A stretch of 64,000 nucleotides of DNA from Mesosutterella faecium (lineage in GTDB: Bacteria; Pseudomonadota; Gammaproteobacteria; Burkholderiales; Burkholderiaceae_F). Numbering within the stretch: position 1 is the first letter of the stretch; every line of letters starts with the position of its first letter. The translations under genes and the position numbers were made by a program. Shown here piece by piece: positions 53,778-63,049 of this stretch. Under the pieces are notes generated by a model, which had not been told where the DNA came from, did not search any database, and was given only the letters and a program-made list of their open reading frames with translations. The stretch lies in NCBI RefSeq assembly GCF_022809315.2, contig NZ_JAKZJU020000002.1, positions 1 to 64,000 on the forward strand, in the 5' to 3' direction.

Positions 53778-53819
53778 AGAGCTCCGAAGGCCGTTGCATC
53801 GGCTTTTCGGAGCTTTTTG
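53778..53819. terminator. Bidirectional terminator
   Basis: AGCTCCGAA pairs with TTCGGAGCT, with an inner GCC/GGC. It is preceded by AAAAAA and followed by TTTTT, so it can stop the cytochrome gene (plus) and the IHF gene (minus). Confidence 0.85.
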
Positions 53820-53870
53820 CTGCCGGCCGGCCCATTCCGCCCGGTCAAGGACGGACAGGCCACGCGCTTT

Positions 53871-54203
53871 TCAGGCGGATTTTTTCTGCGATAGGTTCGG
53901 CACGCCGTTTTGCGCGGCGCGGTTCACGTTGTCCTTCATGTCCTTGCCGGGCTTGAAGTGGACGGCGAACTTGGCGGGCACCTCCACGGACTCGCCCGTT
54001 CTCGGGTTGCGGCCGAGACGGGACGGGCGCAGGTTGAGGTCAAAGGCACCAAAACCGCGGATCTCGATGCGGCGGCCGGAAGTGAGGCTGTCTGTCATTG
54101 CCTTGAGCAGCATCCGGACGGCTTCATCAGTGTCTTTTTCAGAAAGGCCAGGAATGCGGTTGTTGATGGCCTTGATCAGATCGGAACGGGTTATGCCTGC
54201 CAT
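53871..54203 (-). CDS. Integration host factor / HU-family DNA-binding protein
   Basis: 110 residues. It matches the HU/IHF fold: helices MAGITRSDLIKAINNRIPGLSE and DEAVRMLLKAMTDSL, then GRRIEIRGFGAFDLNLR, and the DNA-bending beta-arm with NPRTGESVEVP, ending VHFKPGKDMKDNVN. The GFGxF...RxxRxGRNPxTGE pattern is that of IHF-beta rather than HU. The C-terminal tail (AAQNGVPNLSQKKSA) is longer than usual. It bends DNA in transcription, recombination and replication. Confidence 0.9.
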   Translation of the reverse strand: MAGITRSDLIKAINNRIPGLSEKDTDEAVRMLLKAMTDSLTSGRRIEIRGFGAFDLNLRPSRLGRNPRTGESVEVPAKFAVHFKPGKDMKDNVNRAAQNGVPNLSQKKSA

Positions 54204-54351
54204 TTTTTAATTCTTTTCAAATGTTTTGCGATAGAGGACAAAATCTTATCAGACTTCGCAGAGGGTGGAGCCCGAAAGCGGGTCATTTTGCTTAAATTGA
54301 AACAAATCAGGCCCCTGCAGATTCCAGAGGCCGCCTCCAGCACGGGGGAAA

Positions 54352-54390
54352 GAAAAAAAGCTCCGGCCCGCCCGAAAGGCGGGGCCGGAG
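54352..54390 (-). terminator. Terminator of the FMN flavocytochrome gene
   Basis: On the minus strand, CTCCGGCCCCGCC-tttcg-GGCGGGCCGGAG is followed by CTTTTTTT. It is strong and correctly placed 76 bp after the stop at 54466. Confidence 0.85.
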
Positions 54391-54465
54391 TCCTTGGAAA
54401 GCAGGGCGCTTCGCGGCGGGGCCCCGGCCTTTTTGGGGGAAAGGGGCCCCGGAGCGGACCGCTCC

Positions 54466-56271
54466 TTACTTGATCGACTTCACGGCTGAATCGGCGGCAA
54501 CAGCTCCGGAGATGATCGCCCAGGAGTTCATCATGGCGGTCATGGAGTCGGCGCCGTTCGCACCGCCCACAACGCAGCCCGCGCCGTAGAGGTGGCCGAT
54601 CGGCTTGCCGTTCTTCCTGAGGATCTGCATGTTGGCGTCAGCCTTCAGGCCGCCCAGCGTCGTGCAGAAGCGGACCTTCTGCTCGACGATGTACCAGGGT
54701 CCCTCGGTGAGCGGCTTCAGGGTCTTGCGGCCGAAGTCCTTGTCGGAACCCGCCTTGACGAAGCCGTTCCAGCGGTCCACGGTCTTCTGCAGCCCGGCCG
54801 GATTAATGCCCATCTTCTTTGCGGCTTCGGCCAGATTCATGGAGGTGGCCATCACCGGGCGGCCGTTGTTCACGATCTTCGCCCACTTGTTGAGGTCATC
54901 CTCGGAAGCGACGAGTTTGTCCTCGAGGGACTTCGCGACGTACTGCTTCCAGGCGGCCTTGTCCATCACAATGTACATGATGGAGTTCTTCTGAGCCTTG
55001 GTCGCATCGGTGAGAATCCCGAGGCCCTTCATCTCGTCGACGAAGCGCTTGCCGTCGGTGTTCACGTAGATGGCGCCCGACTTCTTGATCGTGTCGGTCG
55101 AGGAGGCGGTGGCGGCCAGGCCGTGGTGCGGCGTGGTCTCAACGCCCTGCGGGTACTGCTTCACGAGGTCGAGGTTGATCGTCGCGGCCCCGATCGCACG
55201 GCCCATCTTCAGGCCGTCGCCGCTGTCGGAGTCAAGACCGTAGAAGAGGCCCTTCTTCACGTCCTTCGGCAGCAGGGCGCGGTTGGCGCCGTAGCCGCCC
55301 GAGGCGAGAATAACCGCCTTCGTGTTGAAGATCTTGTAGCTGCCGTCGGCGAGGCGCGCCTTCACGCCCGTCACGTTGCCCTTCTTGTCGGTGATGAACT
55401 TCTCGGCGCGCGTGTCGGTCATGATCTTGCCGCCGTTCTTCTCGAAGATGCCGCTCATGAGGTGCAGGAAGTTCACCGAGCGGCCCTTCACGCCCAGCTG
55501 ACGGTTGGCGGAGTGATCCGGGTACTGGGTCGCGGCCGGTCCGTACGGGATCTTGAGGTCGTCGATCAGCCAGTCGACCACGCGGCCCGCGTTTTCAGTC
55601 GTCATCTTGACGAGCACCGGGTCGTTGCGGTACTTGCCCACCTTCATAATGTCCTTGTAGGCGAGCTGCGGGCTGTCCTTCGTCTCCTTCATGACTTCGC
55701 GCTGGTAGCGAGAGCCGGTCGCGATAAGGGTGCCCGCGTTGAGCTGCGTGTCGCCGCCGATCTGAGGCATCTTCTCGATGAGGATCGTCTTCTTGCCCTG
55801 GGTGGCGGAGCGCACGGCCGCGGTGATGCCCGAGGCGCCGCCGCCGATCACGAGAATGTCGGTCGCGACGGTCTCAGTGCCCTTCTTGCCGGCCTTCTTC
55901 ACAGGCACCACCGCCTTGAAGTCGGCGGGGTTGCCGCCTGCGGCCTTGATCGCGTTGTTCACGGCCTCAAGGATGCCCTTCGAGGTAAGGGTTGCGCCCG
56001 AGACGGTGCTCACCTTCGTGGAGTTGGCGGCCACGATCTCGCCCGGGAGCTTCTTGAGCGCCGGGTCGGAGACGCCAGCGGTCTCGGTCTGCTTGGTGAT
56101 CTTCACTTCGGTGATCTTGCCGGCCTTGAAGGTGACCGCAGCGGTCACGGGGCCGCCGCGGCCCGCGCCGGTGCCCTCGAAGGTGCCGTCCTTCACGGCG
56201 GCGCCCGCGGACACGCTGAGGAACGCGGCTACGGCCGCTGCAGTGACGGTGAGTGCGAATTTCCTGCTCAT
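54466..56271 (-). CDS. FMN-binding flavocytochrome c-type reductase (FAD_binding_2)
   Basis: 601 residues, signal peptide MSRKFALTVTAAAVAAFLSV then AGA. An FMN-binding domain (about 25-115) contains the flavinylation motif SGATLTS, where the Thr takes covalent FMN from ApbE. A FAD-binding fumarate-reductase-like domain runs from DILVIGGGASGITAAVRSA to GHLYGAGCVVGG. It has no haem motif, so electrons come via FMN. The architecture equals that of periplasmic urocanate/fumarate-type reductases. The substrate is not determinable. The TtrSR-like regulators downstream may control it. Confidence 0.9.
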   Translation of the reverse strand: MSRKFALTVTAAAVAAFLSVSAGAAVKDGTFEGTGAGRGGPVTAAVTFKAGKITEVKITKQTETAGVSDPALKKLPGEIVAANSTKVSTVSGATLTSKGILEAVNNAIKAAGGNPADFKAVVPVKKAGKKGTETVATDILVIGGGASGITAAVRSATQGKKTILIEKMPQIGGDTQLNAGTLIATGSRYQREVMKETKDSPQLAYKDIMKVGKYRNDPVLVKMTTENAGRVVDWLIDDLKIPYGPAATQYPDHSANRQLGVKGRSVNFLHLMSGIFEKNGGKIMTDTRAEKFITDKKGNVTGVKARLADGSYKIFNTKAVILASGGYGANRALLPKDVKKGLFYGLDSDSGDGLKMGRAIGAATINLDLVKQYPQGVETTPHHGLAATASSTDTIKKSGAIYVNTDGKRFVDEMKGLGILTDATKAQKNSIMYIVMDKAAWKQYVAKSLEDKLVASEDDLNKWAKIVNNGRPVMATSMNLAEAAKKMGINPAGLQKTVDRWNGFVKAGSDKDFGRKTLKPLTEGPWYIVEQKVRFCTTLGGLKADANMQILRKNGKPIGHLYGAGCVVGGANGADSMTAMMNSWAIISGAVAADSAVKSIK

Positions 56272-56559
56272 TTTCTCCCTCCTGGAGAGGGCGCACCATG
56301 CGCCCCTTCTTTTCTAACACAATATGGTTAGTTATTTTTGCAGAGAGAAGCGCAGGTGTCTTTATACGTACGTATAAGGTCTATATCCAATCCCTGAAGT
56401 TTGTTTGGTAGGTTGGCAAAGCACTCTATTTATTTAAAAACATCAAATTAGGTTTTAAATTTCCATTTTTTTGACTCGTATCCACAGTTCTCTCGTAAGG
56501 AAGCCTTTCCCCTCGTGTGCGGATATCCGCGGGAGAAGTTTCCGCCTTTGTTAAGGAGA
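56272..56559. other. Promoter region of the FMN flavoprotein gene
   Basis: The AT-rich 288-bp gap includes GGGAGGGAGAAA on the minus strand before the flavoprotein ATG, and ACGTACGTAT repeats (56363-56376). It is the probable regulatory region. No gene is seen. Confidence 0.45.
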
Positions 56560-57170
56560 ATGATGATGAGATCCAGCCGCAGACCCGCTTTTTCCGAGGT
56601 CTTTGCCATACTGTTCGGCGTGTTTGGAACCGCCGCATTTTTCTCTTCTCCTTGTTTTGCCGAGGATGTGCCGGCATTTTCCAGAGCGGTGGGCGGCGAG
56701 ACGAAGGAAATCAGCGGCGACGTCATCACAGCCACCGGCACGTATACGAGCGGTACCGCTGCCGTGGAGGGCAGATCGATCCTCTTAATGCGAATGTCAG
56801 AAACGACACGAGCTTCAGCGCAGGCTCGCCCAGTGCGTGGGCTATTAAAGATCGCAGCACGGTTTCCGTTCCCACGGCCAAGGGGGAAACCGCGATCAGG
56901 CTGCCCAGATACTCCGGCGCGATTTGTGCCAGCAACGGCAGAGTCACCGTCGAGGCAGAAACAGGCGGCAACGCTATCCCGGGCGGTTGCCAGGATACGG
57001 AATATACGATTTGGGCTGAAAACAACGGCGAAGTCACCGTCAGGAATGAAGCCGGAAACAACATCCTGAGCCCGGGCGGCATCCGTCTGGATAAAAACAG
57101 CACGGTCGAACTTACGGCCGTTTCAGGCAGCAACAGACCGACAACCGGCGGCGCACCTGAAAACGCGAGC
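56560..57170 (+). pseudogene. Autotransporter-like gene fragment (frameshift, no barrel)
   Basis: ATG 56560 with TAAGGAGAA upstream starts a signal peptide (VFAILFGVFGTAAFFSSPCFA) and ISGDVITATGTYTSGTA. Near 56770 the passenger-like sequence continues in another frame (NANVRNDTSFSAGSPSAW, SNGRVTVEAETGGNAI, NNGEVTVRNEAGNNIL). It ends around 57170 without any beta-barrel. It is the 5' fifth or less of an autotransporter passenger. The regulator gene on the other strand occupies the space where the rest would be. Confidence 0.6.
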
Positions 57171-57228
57171 CGGGCTGCACGTGGCGTTCTGAGGCCGCTC
57201 TGTAGGGGCTCGGGGGTTTTCTGCTTCT

Positions 57229-57903
57229 TCAGGAGGAGTCCCCGCCGCCCACGTCTTCCGGAAGAACCTGCAGCGTGATGAGCGGGTTCTTCTTTTCATC
57301 TGCACCTGCGGAATCAAGCAGCGAGCGGATTTCCACGGCCGAGCGGAGGGCGAGCTTCGCGTAGATGTTGGAGCGGTGGATCTTGATGTTCTGCTCCGAC
57401 ACCCCGAGCCGATCGGCGACCGCCTTGTTGGGCAGCCCCGTGGCGACAAGCTGCGCCACCTCGCGCTCGCGCGGCGAGAGCTTCGCGAGAAGTTGCTTCG
57501 CGCGCGCCCTTTCCCGGGCCTTCTCGCGCGAGGTCGCGTCCCAGTCGACGAGAGTGCGGCAGGCCTCAACCAGTTTTTCAGCCGGCACGGGCTTCTGGAG
57601 GAAATCCGCGGCCCCGCGCTTCAGGGCCATTACGGCCATATGGATGTCGCCGTGCCCGGAGAGGAAAAGCACGGGGAGCCTGATTCCGCGCGCATTCATC
57701 TCCTCCTGGCACTGCAGGCCGCTCATGCCGCCCATGCGGATGTCGAGCACCACGCAGCCGGGCCGCTCGTGGTCGTCCTTCTCGAGGAAGTCCTCCGCGG
57801 ACTCGAACTCCCGCGTGTCGAACCCCGCGAGCTGAAGGACGAAGGCCTGGGCTTTGCGAAGCTGCGGCTCGTCGTCCACGAGCCGGATGAGAGGCGAGAG
57901 CAT
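57229..57903 (-). CDS. TtrR/FixJ-type response regulator
   Basis: 224 residues. The receiver domain has acidic IRLVDDEPQ, phosphoacceptor Asp in VVLDIRMGG and Lys in LQKPVPAE. The LuxR-type helix-turn-helix is LSPREREVAQLVATGLPNK...VSEQNIKIHRSNIYAKL. The C-terminal tail is short. It is transcribed with the sensor kinase immediately upstream (3 bp apart). TtrR and FixJ share this layout. Probable targets are the nearby flavocytochrome genes or the ttr genes 27 kb away; neither is proven. Confidence 0.88.
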   Translation of the reverse strand: MLSPLIRLVDDEPQLRKAQAFVLQLAGFDTREFESAEDFLEKDDHERPGCVVLDIRMGGMSGLQCQEEMNARGIRLPVLFLSGHGDIHMAVMALKRGAADFLQKPVPAEKLVEACRTLVDWDATSREKARERARAKQLLAKLSPREREVAQLVATGLPNKAVADRLGVSEQNIKIHRSNIYAKLALRSAVEIRSLLDSAGADEKKNPLITLQVLPEDVGGGDSS

Positions 57904-57906
57904 GGC

Positions 57907-59721
57907 TTAATTCTCCTTGTCTTCTGCGGGTACGAGGGGCAGCGTGAGGGTCGCGACGAGCCCGGGGCCGGGCGCGGCGCGCCGAAACTGCACGGAACCG
58001 CCGTGCGACTCCATGATCCGGCGCACGATCGTGAGCCCGAGCCCCAGCCCGTCGCGCTTCAGGCTGCGGGTGGGACGAGCGAGCCCCGCGATGAGCTTGT
58101 CGGAGACCGGCGGCCCGTAGTCCCGGACGCTGATCCGGACGTGCGGCGGTTCGCACTCGAGCCCGATGTCCAGGCGCCGGGCGGCTTCGGGCAGCGTCCC
58201 CATGCAGGCCGCGCCGTTTTTAAGCAGGTTCACGATCGCGAGTTCGAGCTCGAGCGGCTCGACCAGCACTTCCGGCGAGGCGGCTCCGGCCGGGCTTCGA
58301 TAGAGCCTGCGGATCGAGACGCCGCTTGAGGTCGTGCTATGGCTGAAGGTGCGCAGCGCCCGCTCGATGAGCCCCGCGGCGGCCATCCGGTGCCGCGGAT
58401 GGGTGTCGGCCTTCGCGTAGCTCCTCACCCGCTCGACGATGTCGGAGACGCGCTGCGCCTCCGAGACGATCTCGTCGGCTGTCTGGTTCACGACAGGATC
58501 CTCCGTCCCCTTTTTCCGGAAATACATCCGCAGCCCGCCCGCATAGGTCATGAGGGTTGCCAGGGGCTGGCGCACCTCGTGCACGAGCAGCGACGACATT
58601 TCGGAGACCACGCCCGCGCGCTCCATGTGCGAGAGCCGCTCTCGGGCCTCGCGGGCCTGCCGGTCGCTTTCGGTCTTCTCGTCGATCGCGGCCTGGAGCT
58701 CGCGCGTTCGGCGCCGCACGAGCTCGTTCGCCCGAAGCGTGTGGAAGATGAGAAAGCCCGCCGCGGCAAGCAGCGCGAATACCACGCTCTTGTACTGCTC
58801 CCAGAGCACCTTCCAGTTGGTTTCGCGCAGGTAGCTGTAGGGACCGATCTTCAGGGTCTTGTAGAGCTTGTCGACCGGGTGGAAGTCGTTTGCGATCCCC
58901 CAGCTGTAGCCCCGCCGGGTGGGCGGCATGGTGAGTGCGGCCACCATCAGGGTCTTCACCGCTCCGGGGGTGAGCCGCGGCGTCGCCCCGAAGACGGTGT
59001 CGGGGAAAAGCGCGCTCGTGCTGCGGCAGGGGTAGCCCGTGATTGGCTGGGGTTCGAGCACGCGGAAAGCGCCCTTTCTGACGCGCCCTTCGGCCTCGAG
59101 CCGCTCGAGGCTGCAGGAGGGGAGCACCGCGGCGTCGGCCTGGCCCGAGGAGAGCCGCTCAAGCAGCGGAGGCTCCTCGTAGTTGGCGACGACCGCCCGG
59201 CTCTCGATCGGTCCGAAGTCGACCCCGCGTTCAGCGAGCACCCCCTGGAAGGCGATCCAGGTGGTGAAGCGCTCGGGGTCGTTCACCGCGACCCGGCTCT
59301 CCTTCAGGTCTTCGATCGAGCGCACGGGCGAGCGATCGGGCACCACCACGGTCATGCCCACCGCGTGGCATGGATCGCTGATGTGCGGCGCGAGCCTGGT
59401 GGCGACCTGCATGATGTGGTAGCGGATGTGCAGGAACGTGAAGATGCCGCTGTCGGCGAAGAAAAGATCGGCGCGGCCCTGCTTGATCGCTTCGATCAGC
59501 TGCGCGCTCGAGTAATCCGTGCGCCTGAACTCGGTCCCCGGGAAGCGTTTTTTGAGATACGCGATGGTGGGCTCGTAGGACTCGAGGAAGAATTCCGGGT
59601 CGAGCGAAGCCTGAACCGCCACCTGCACCACGGGGGGAAGTTCCTGCGAATAGACGGCCTGCGCCGCGCACAGGGCGCAGAGCGGGGCGGCGAGGCATTG
59701 AAGGAGGCGGGAGAAGTTCAT
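57907..59721 (-). CDS. TtrS-like sensor histidine kinase
   Basis: 604 residues. A signal peptide is followed by a periplasmic PhnD-like binding domain (about 30-290; YEPTIAYLKKRFPG, IKQGRADLFFADSGIF) and one membrane helix (VVFALLAAAGFLIFHTL). A short coiled coil leads to the HisKA H-box (LLVHEVRQPLATLM) and an HATPase with N-box NLLKNGAACM and GLGLGLTIVRRIMESHGG. The same order occurs in TtrS, the tetrathionate sensor. The D-box is RDYGPPVSD, without the second Gly. The ligand is unproven. Confidence 0.85.
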   Translation of the reverse strand: MNFSRLLQCLAAPLCALCAAQAVYSQELPPVVQVAVQASLDPEFFLESYEPTIAYLKKRFPGTEFRRTDYSSAQLIEAIKQGRADLFFADSGIFTFLHIRYHIMQVATRLAPHISDPCHAVGMTVVVPDRSPVRSIEDLKESRVAVNDPERFTTWIAFQGVLAERGVDFGPIESRAVVANYEEPPLLERLSSGQADAAVLPSCSLERLEAEGRVRKGAFRVLEPQPITGYPCRSTSALFPDTVFGATPRLTPGAVKTLMVAALTMPPTRRGYSWGIANDFHPVDKLYKTLKIGPYSYLRETNWKVLWEQYKSVVFALLAAAGFLIFHTLRANELVRRRTRELQAAIDEKTESDRQAREARERLSHMERAGVVSEMSSLLVHEVRQPLATLMTYAGGLRMYFRKKGTEDPVVNQTADEIVSEAQRVSDIVERVRSYAKADTHPRHRMAAAGLIERALRTFSHSTTSSGVSIRRLYRSPAGAASPEVLVEPLELELAIVNLLKNGAACMGTLPEAARRLDIGLECEPPHVRISVRDYGPPVSDKLIAGLARPTRSLKRDGLGLGLTIVRRIMESHGGSVQFRRAAPGPGLVATLTLPLVPAEDKEN

Positions 59722-60134
59722 GGACTTAAAAAACGCTCCGGAACCTGAAGTTTAAAGCGCGGCGGCGTTTCTGTATACATCTCAGCGCCGAAGCCGGCCA
59801 GGCGGTCCTCGCGGGGGCTCGGGGTGGCTCGCAGCGCGGTCTCCCCCCTCCCGCAAAAAAGCGGCCCCGCGCCGGGGATATAAGATTTAAGTGTTTGTAA
59901 AATAAATAAAATAAATAGAATAAATGCAGAAGCTTAGTGAGTTCAGCTTAAGGGAAAAATCCATGGCCTTCGGCAACCAGGATATCAGATAAAAATATAT
60001 ATTTTTCTGCAATGGGATTCTTCTTGGTCTGATTCCTCAAAGAAGGAGCGCCCCCCGGGCCCCGCGCTTTAAGGGGGAGAAGAGCTCCCACGGTTTTACA
60101 AGACTTCAAACACTTTTCTTAGAGAGATAACACA
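59722..60134. promoter_or_regulatory. Divergent promoter region, TtrS-like kinase / cstA
   Basis: The 413-bp gap is GC-rich for its first 150 bp, then strongly AT-rich from 59880 to 60020 (AATAAATAAAATAAATAGAA). It probably contains both promoters. An upstream leader for cstA of about 100 bp ends with AGAGAGAT before the ATG. No gene or clear riboswitch is seen. Confidence 0.45.
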
Positions 60135-61808
60135 ATGAACGGCGTAACCGTCATGCTGATCGCCTTTGCGGCGCTCGGCTTCGGGTATTTCGTATACTCG
60201 AAATGGCTGGAGAAAGTCTGGGGCATCGACCCCAAGGCCCTCACCCCGGCCGTAAGAAACAAGGGCGGGGACTTCGCCCCGGCCTCCAAGTGGACCGTCG
60301 CGGCCCATCAGTTCACCTCGATCACGGGCGCGGGCCCGGTGACCGGTCCGATCATCGCGGCAATGTTCGGCTGGCTGCCGGCGCTGCTGTGGATGCTGGT
60401 GGGCTGCGTCTTCTTCGGCGCGGTCCACGACTTCGGTGCGCTCTACGCCTCGGTCAAGAACAACGGCAAGTCGATCGGCTCGGTGATCGAGGACTACGTG
60501 GGACACACCGGCAAGCAGCTCTTCCTGCTTTTCTGCTGGCTGTTCTCGCTGCTCGTGCTCGCGGCGTTCTGCGACATGGTGGCCGCGACCTTCAATGGCT
60601 TTTCCAAGACCGGCGCTCCGCTCATGCCCAACGCCGCCGCGGCCTCGATCTCCATGATCTACATGGTGGGCGCGATCATCTTCGGCCTTTTCATGAAGTA
60701 CGTGAAGCCCTCATCCGGACTGCAGTTCGTGGTGGGCGTCGCGCTCATGGTCGTGATGGTGGCCCTCGGCATCGAGTTCCCGATCTACGCCTCGGCTGAC
60801 ACCTGGCGCTACGTGACCTTCGTCTACCTCTTCGCGGCCGCGGTCTGCCCGATGTGGATTCTGAAGCAGCCGCGCGACTACCTGTCGTCCTTCCTGCTGC
60901 TCGGCATGATCCTCTGCGGCGTGCTCGGCGTCTTCGTGAAGAATCCGACTCTCAACATGCCGGCCGTCACGGGCTTCACCGTGCACAACCTGGACCTCTT
61001 CCCGATCCTCTTTGTGACGATCGCCTGCGGCGCGGTCTCGGGCTTCCACTCGCTCGTTTCCTCGGGCACTTCCTCCAAGATGATCAGCAGCGAGCGCGAC
61101 ATGCGCTTCGTGGGCTACGGCTCGATGTGCTGCGAGACGGTGCTCGGCGTGGTCGCCCTCATCGTGGTGTGCGCCGCCGCGAGCAACGGCCACCTGCCCG
61201 CCGGCACTCCCTTCCAGACCTTCTCAGGCTCCGTCGCGGGCTTCCTTGAGCAGATCTTCGGTGTGCCCAACGACATCGCCGCCTGCATCCTGACGATGTG
61301 CGTGTCCGCCCTCGCCCTCACCACGGTCGACGCCGTGGCCCGCATCGGCCGCATGTCGATGCAGGAGTTCTTCACCCCCGCCCCGGGCAAGGAAAAGACC
61401 CTCGTGCAGAAAATCGGCACGAACGTCGTTTTCTCCACCGTGACGACCCTGGTGGGCGGCTTCCTGCTCTGCCTCGCGGGCTACATGTCCGTCTGGCCGC
61501 TCTTTGGCTCGGCCAACCAGCTGCTCTCCGCGCTGGTGCTCACCGGTCTTGCCGTGTTCCTCAAGGCGACCGGCCGCAAGGGCTGGATGCTCTACATCCC
61601 GATGACCTTCATGTTCATCGTCACGATGACTGCGCTTTTCGAGGCGGTGTTCCGCATCTTCGGCCAGATTGCGAACGGCACCTTCGTGTTCATGGTGGGC
61701 GGTCTGCAGCTCATCGTCGCCGCGGCGCTGATCGTGCTCGCGTTCCTCGTGGTCTATCACTGCGTGGGCAAGCTGCGCGAGCCTGCGCCGGCGACGGCGA
61801 AGAACTGA
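60135..61808 (+). CDS. cstA: CstA-family carbon-starvation / pyruvate or peptide transporter
   Basis: 557 residues, about sixteen membrane helices. Diagnostic CstA segments are AAHQFTSITGAGPVTGPIIAA, VHDFGALYASVKNNGKS, GAVSGFHSLVSSGTSSKMI and VWPLFGSANQLLSALVL. This is the shorter CstA form (the E. coli protein is about 700 residues). CstA/BtsT proteins import pyruvate or peptides, usually under starvation control. It is monocistronic, with a terminator at 61895. Substrate by family only. Confidence 0.88.
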   Translation: MNGVTVMLIAFAALGFGYFVYSKWLEKVWGIDPKALTPAVRNKGGDFAPASKWTVAAHQFTSITGAGPVTGPIIAAMFGWLPALLWMLVGCVFFGAVHDFGALYASVKNNGKSIGSVIEDYVGHTGKQLFLLFCWLFSLLVLAAFCDMVAATFNGFSKTGAPLMPNAAAASISMIYMVGAIIFGLFMKYVKPSSGLQFVVGVALMVVMVALGIEFPIYASADTWRYVTFVYLFAAAVCPMWILKQPRDYLSSFLLLGMILCGVLGVFVKNPTLNMPAVTGFTVHNLDLFPILFVTIACGAVSGFHSLVSSGTSSKMISSERDMRFVGYGSMCCETVLGVVALIVVCAAASNGHLPAGTPFQTFSGSVAGFLEQIFGVPNDIAACILTMCVSALALTTVDAVARIGRMSMQEFFTPAPGKEKTLVQKIGTNVVFSTVTTLVGGFLLCLAGYMSVWPLFGSANQLLSALVLTGLAVFLKATGRKGWMLYIPMTFMFIVTMTALFEAVFRIFGQIANGTFVFMVGGLQLIVAAALIVLAFLVVYHCVGKLREPAPATAKN

Positions 61809-61894
61809 CCCGGGGCGTCCCGCCCGGCAAGGGGCGGGACAGCTCTCCTTTTCACTCCCAAGCCCCGGTGCGTCCGGGGAGGGGAGGATCCCAG

Positions 61895-61921
61895 GCGGAG
61901 CCTCGCGCTCCGCTTTTTTTT
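61895..61921 (+). terminator. Rho-independent terminator after cstA
   Basis: GCGGAGC-ctc-GCGCTCCGC followed by TTTTTTTT. A second GC hairpin (GTCCCGCCC/GGGGCGGGAC) lies nearer the stop codon. Confidence 0.88.
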
Positions 61922-62085
61922 GGCTTCGGGAACCTTCTGGAGAAAGCGGGCCCGCACGGGGCGCGGGCCGCCTTCAGGGATCCGCCGTGAGCCGGATCCT
62001 TTTCCCCGCGATCGGCTCGAGCAGCGCTTCGAGGCCGAAACGGCGGCTACCAGGGTGGACTTTCAGAGCGTGTCCGGGATCCGCC

Positions 62086-62629
62086 ATGACTGAGCGGACG
62101 GTTCTTCGCGGAGCCGCGCTTTCCGAGCAACGGGCCTTCCGCTGCCTGCTGCTCGCCCTTTCCTATCCGGAAAGGCCGGCTGCGGCCCCGCCGACGAGTT
62201 TTTCCTTGGCTCCTGCTTGCTCGCGCTCTCGGGCGGCCTGGGGCTCGTCTGCCTAATGGGGGAGTGCGACGCGTCCCTGCGGGGCCCCTGGGGCTGCTCC
62301 GGAGCGCGCAGGCTCAGGAGGCCGACGTGGTTCTCGCGCCTGCGAGGTTCGGCCCGGTCGTGCGGACCCTCAAGCGCGGCACGGAGCTCGATCCGGACCT
62401 TTCGGTCCGGCTCGTGCTGCTTAACGGCGGCTGCGCCCCGGGCGAAGAGGTGCGGCTCACGGGTCCGGGCGTGCGCGGCAGCCTGGCCGTGTCGGTCCCG
62501 GGGGCGGACCGCGCGTTCTGGGAGGCCCGCGGGGAGGCCATCCTCTGCGTGTCTCACGAAAGAAATCCTTCGGACATTCCGTTCGACCGGATTGTCCGTC
62601 TGGGTCCAGCGCCGGTTTCCGCCTGCTGA
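62086..62629 (+). pseudogene. PhnH-like protein relic, frameshifted
   Basis: Three frames together give a PhnH-like order. The first (ATG 62086) has SEQRAFRCLLLALSYPER, the typical N-terminal QxxFRxxLxAxxxPG helix. The second has LLALSGGLGLVCLMGECDAS. The third (62264-62629) has PLGLLRSAQAQEADVV, LKRGTELDPDLSVRLVLL, VRLTGPGVRG and FWEARGEA, comparable to the PhnH sGPGI...FWEARA region. At least two frameshifts make it inactive unless they are sequence errors. No other C-P lyase genes are present. Assignment is tentative. Confidence 0.4.
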
Positions 62630-62668
62630 TTCCGCGCTTTTCTTTTTAACTTTATGGAGTTTTAACTC

Positions 62669-63049
62669 ATGAACCGCATCACAGTGACTGAAAAAGGGCA
62701 AAGCCTCATCTTCACGTTCGAGGACATCCTCAAGTACTTCGGCTCGGGAAAGATCTCGGGCTGCGTCGTCGGGGTGAGCCACGGGCTCATCTCCATGCAG
62801 CTCGCCTTTCCGATGCTCGACGCGGGCCGCCCCCTCGAGCGGCGCGAGGTGAGCGTCCGCACGGCCTTCCCCGGCGCGGGAGCCCGCGACGCGCTTGAGA
62901 TGGTGACGCGCTGCTTTACCGACGGCCTCGTCGTGGTCGACAAGAACATGCCGGAGGCGAAGGACGCGGTCGAGAGCCCCGGGGGACGCTACTACTTTGA
63001 GTACAGCTACCGCGGCCGCACGATCGCCTGCAGCGTGAAGCCGGGCTGA
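62669..63049 (+). CDS. Small FmdE-like / unknown protein
   Basis: 126 residues starting MNRITVTEKGQSL; TATGGAG lies 11-17 bp upstream. Two segments, KISGCVVGVSHGLISMQLA and AFPGAGARDALEMVTRCFTDG, resemble the H-x-C-P-G...D-A-x-x-x-x-T-G-x-T core of FmdE-like proteins, although the classical Cys residues are mostly absent. No signal or membrane helix. It follows the PhnH-like relic by 39 bp. Treat as conserved-looking protein of unknown function. Confidence 0.5.
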   Translation: MNRITVTEKGQSLIFTFEDILKYFGSGKISGCVVGVSHGLISMQLAFPMLDAGRPLERREVSVRTAFPGAGARDALEMVTRCFTDGLVVVDKNMPEAKDAVESPGGRYYFEYSYRGRTIACSVKPG

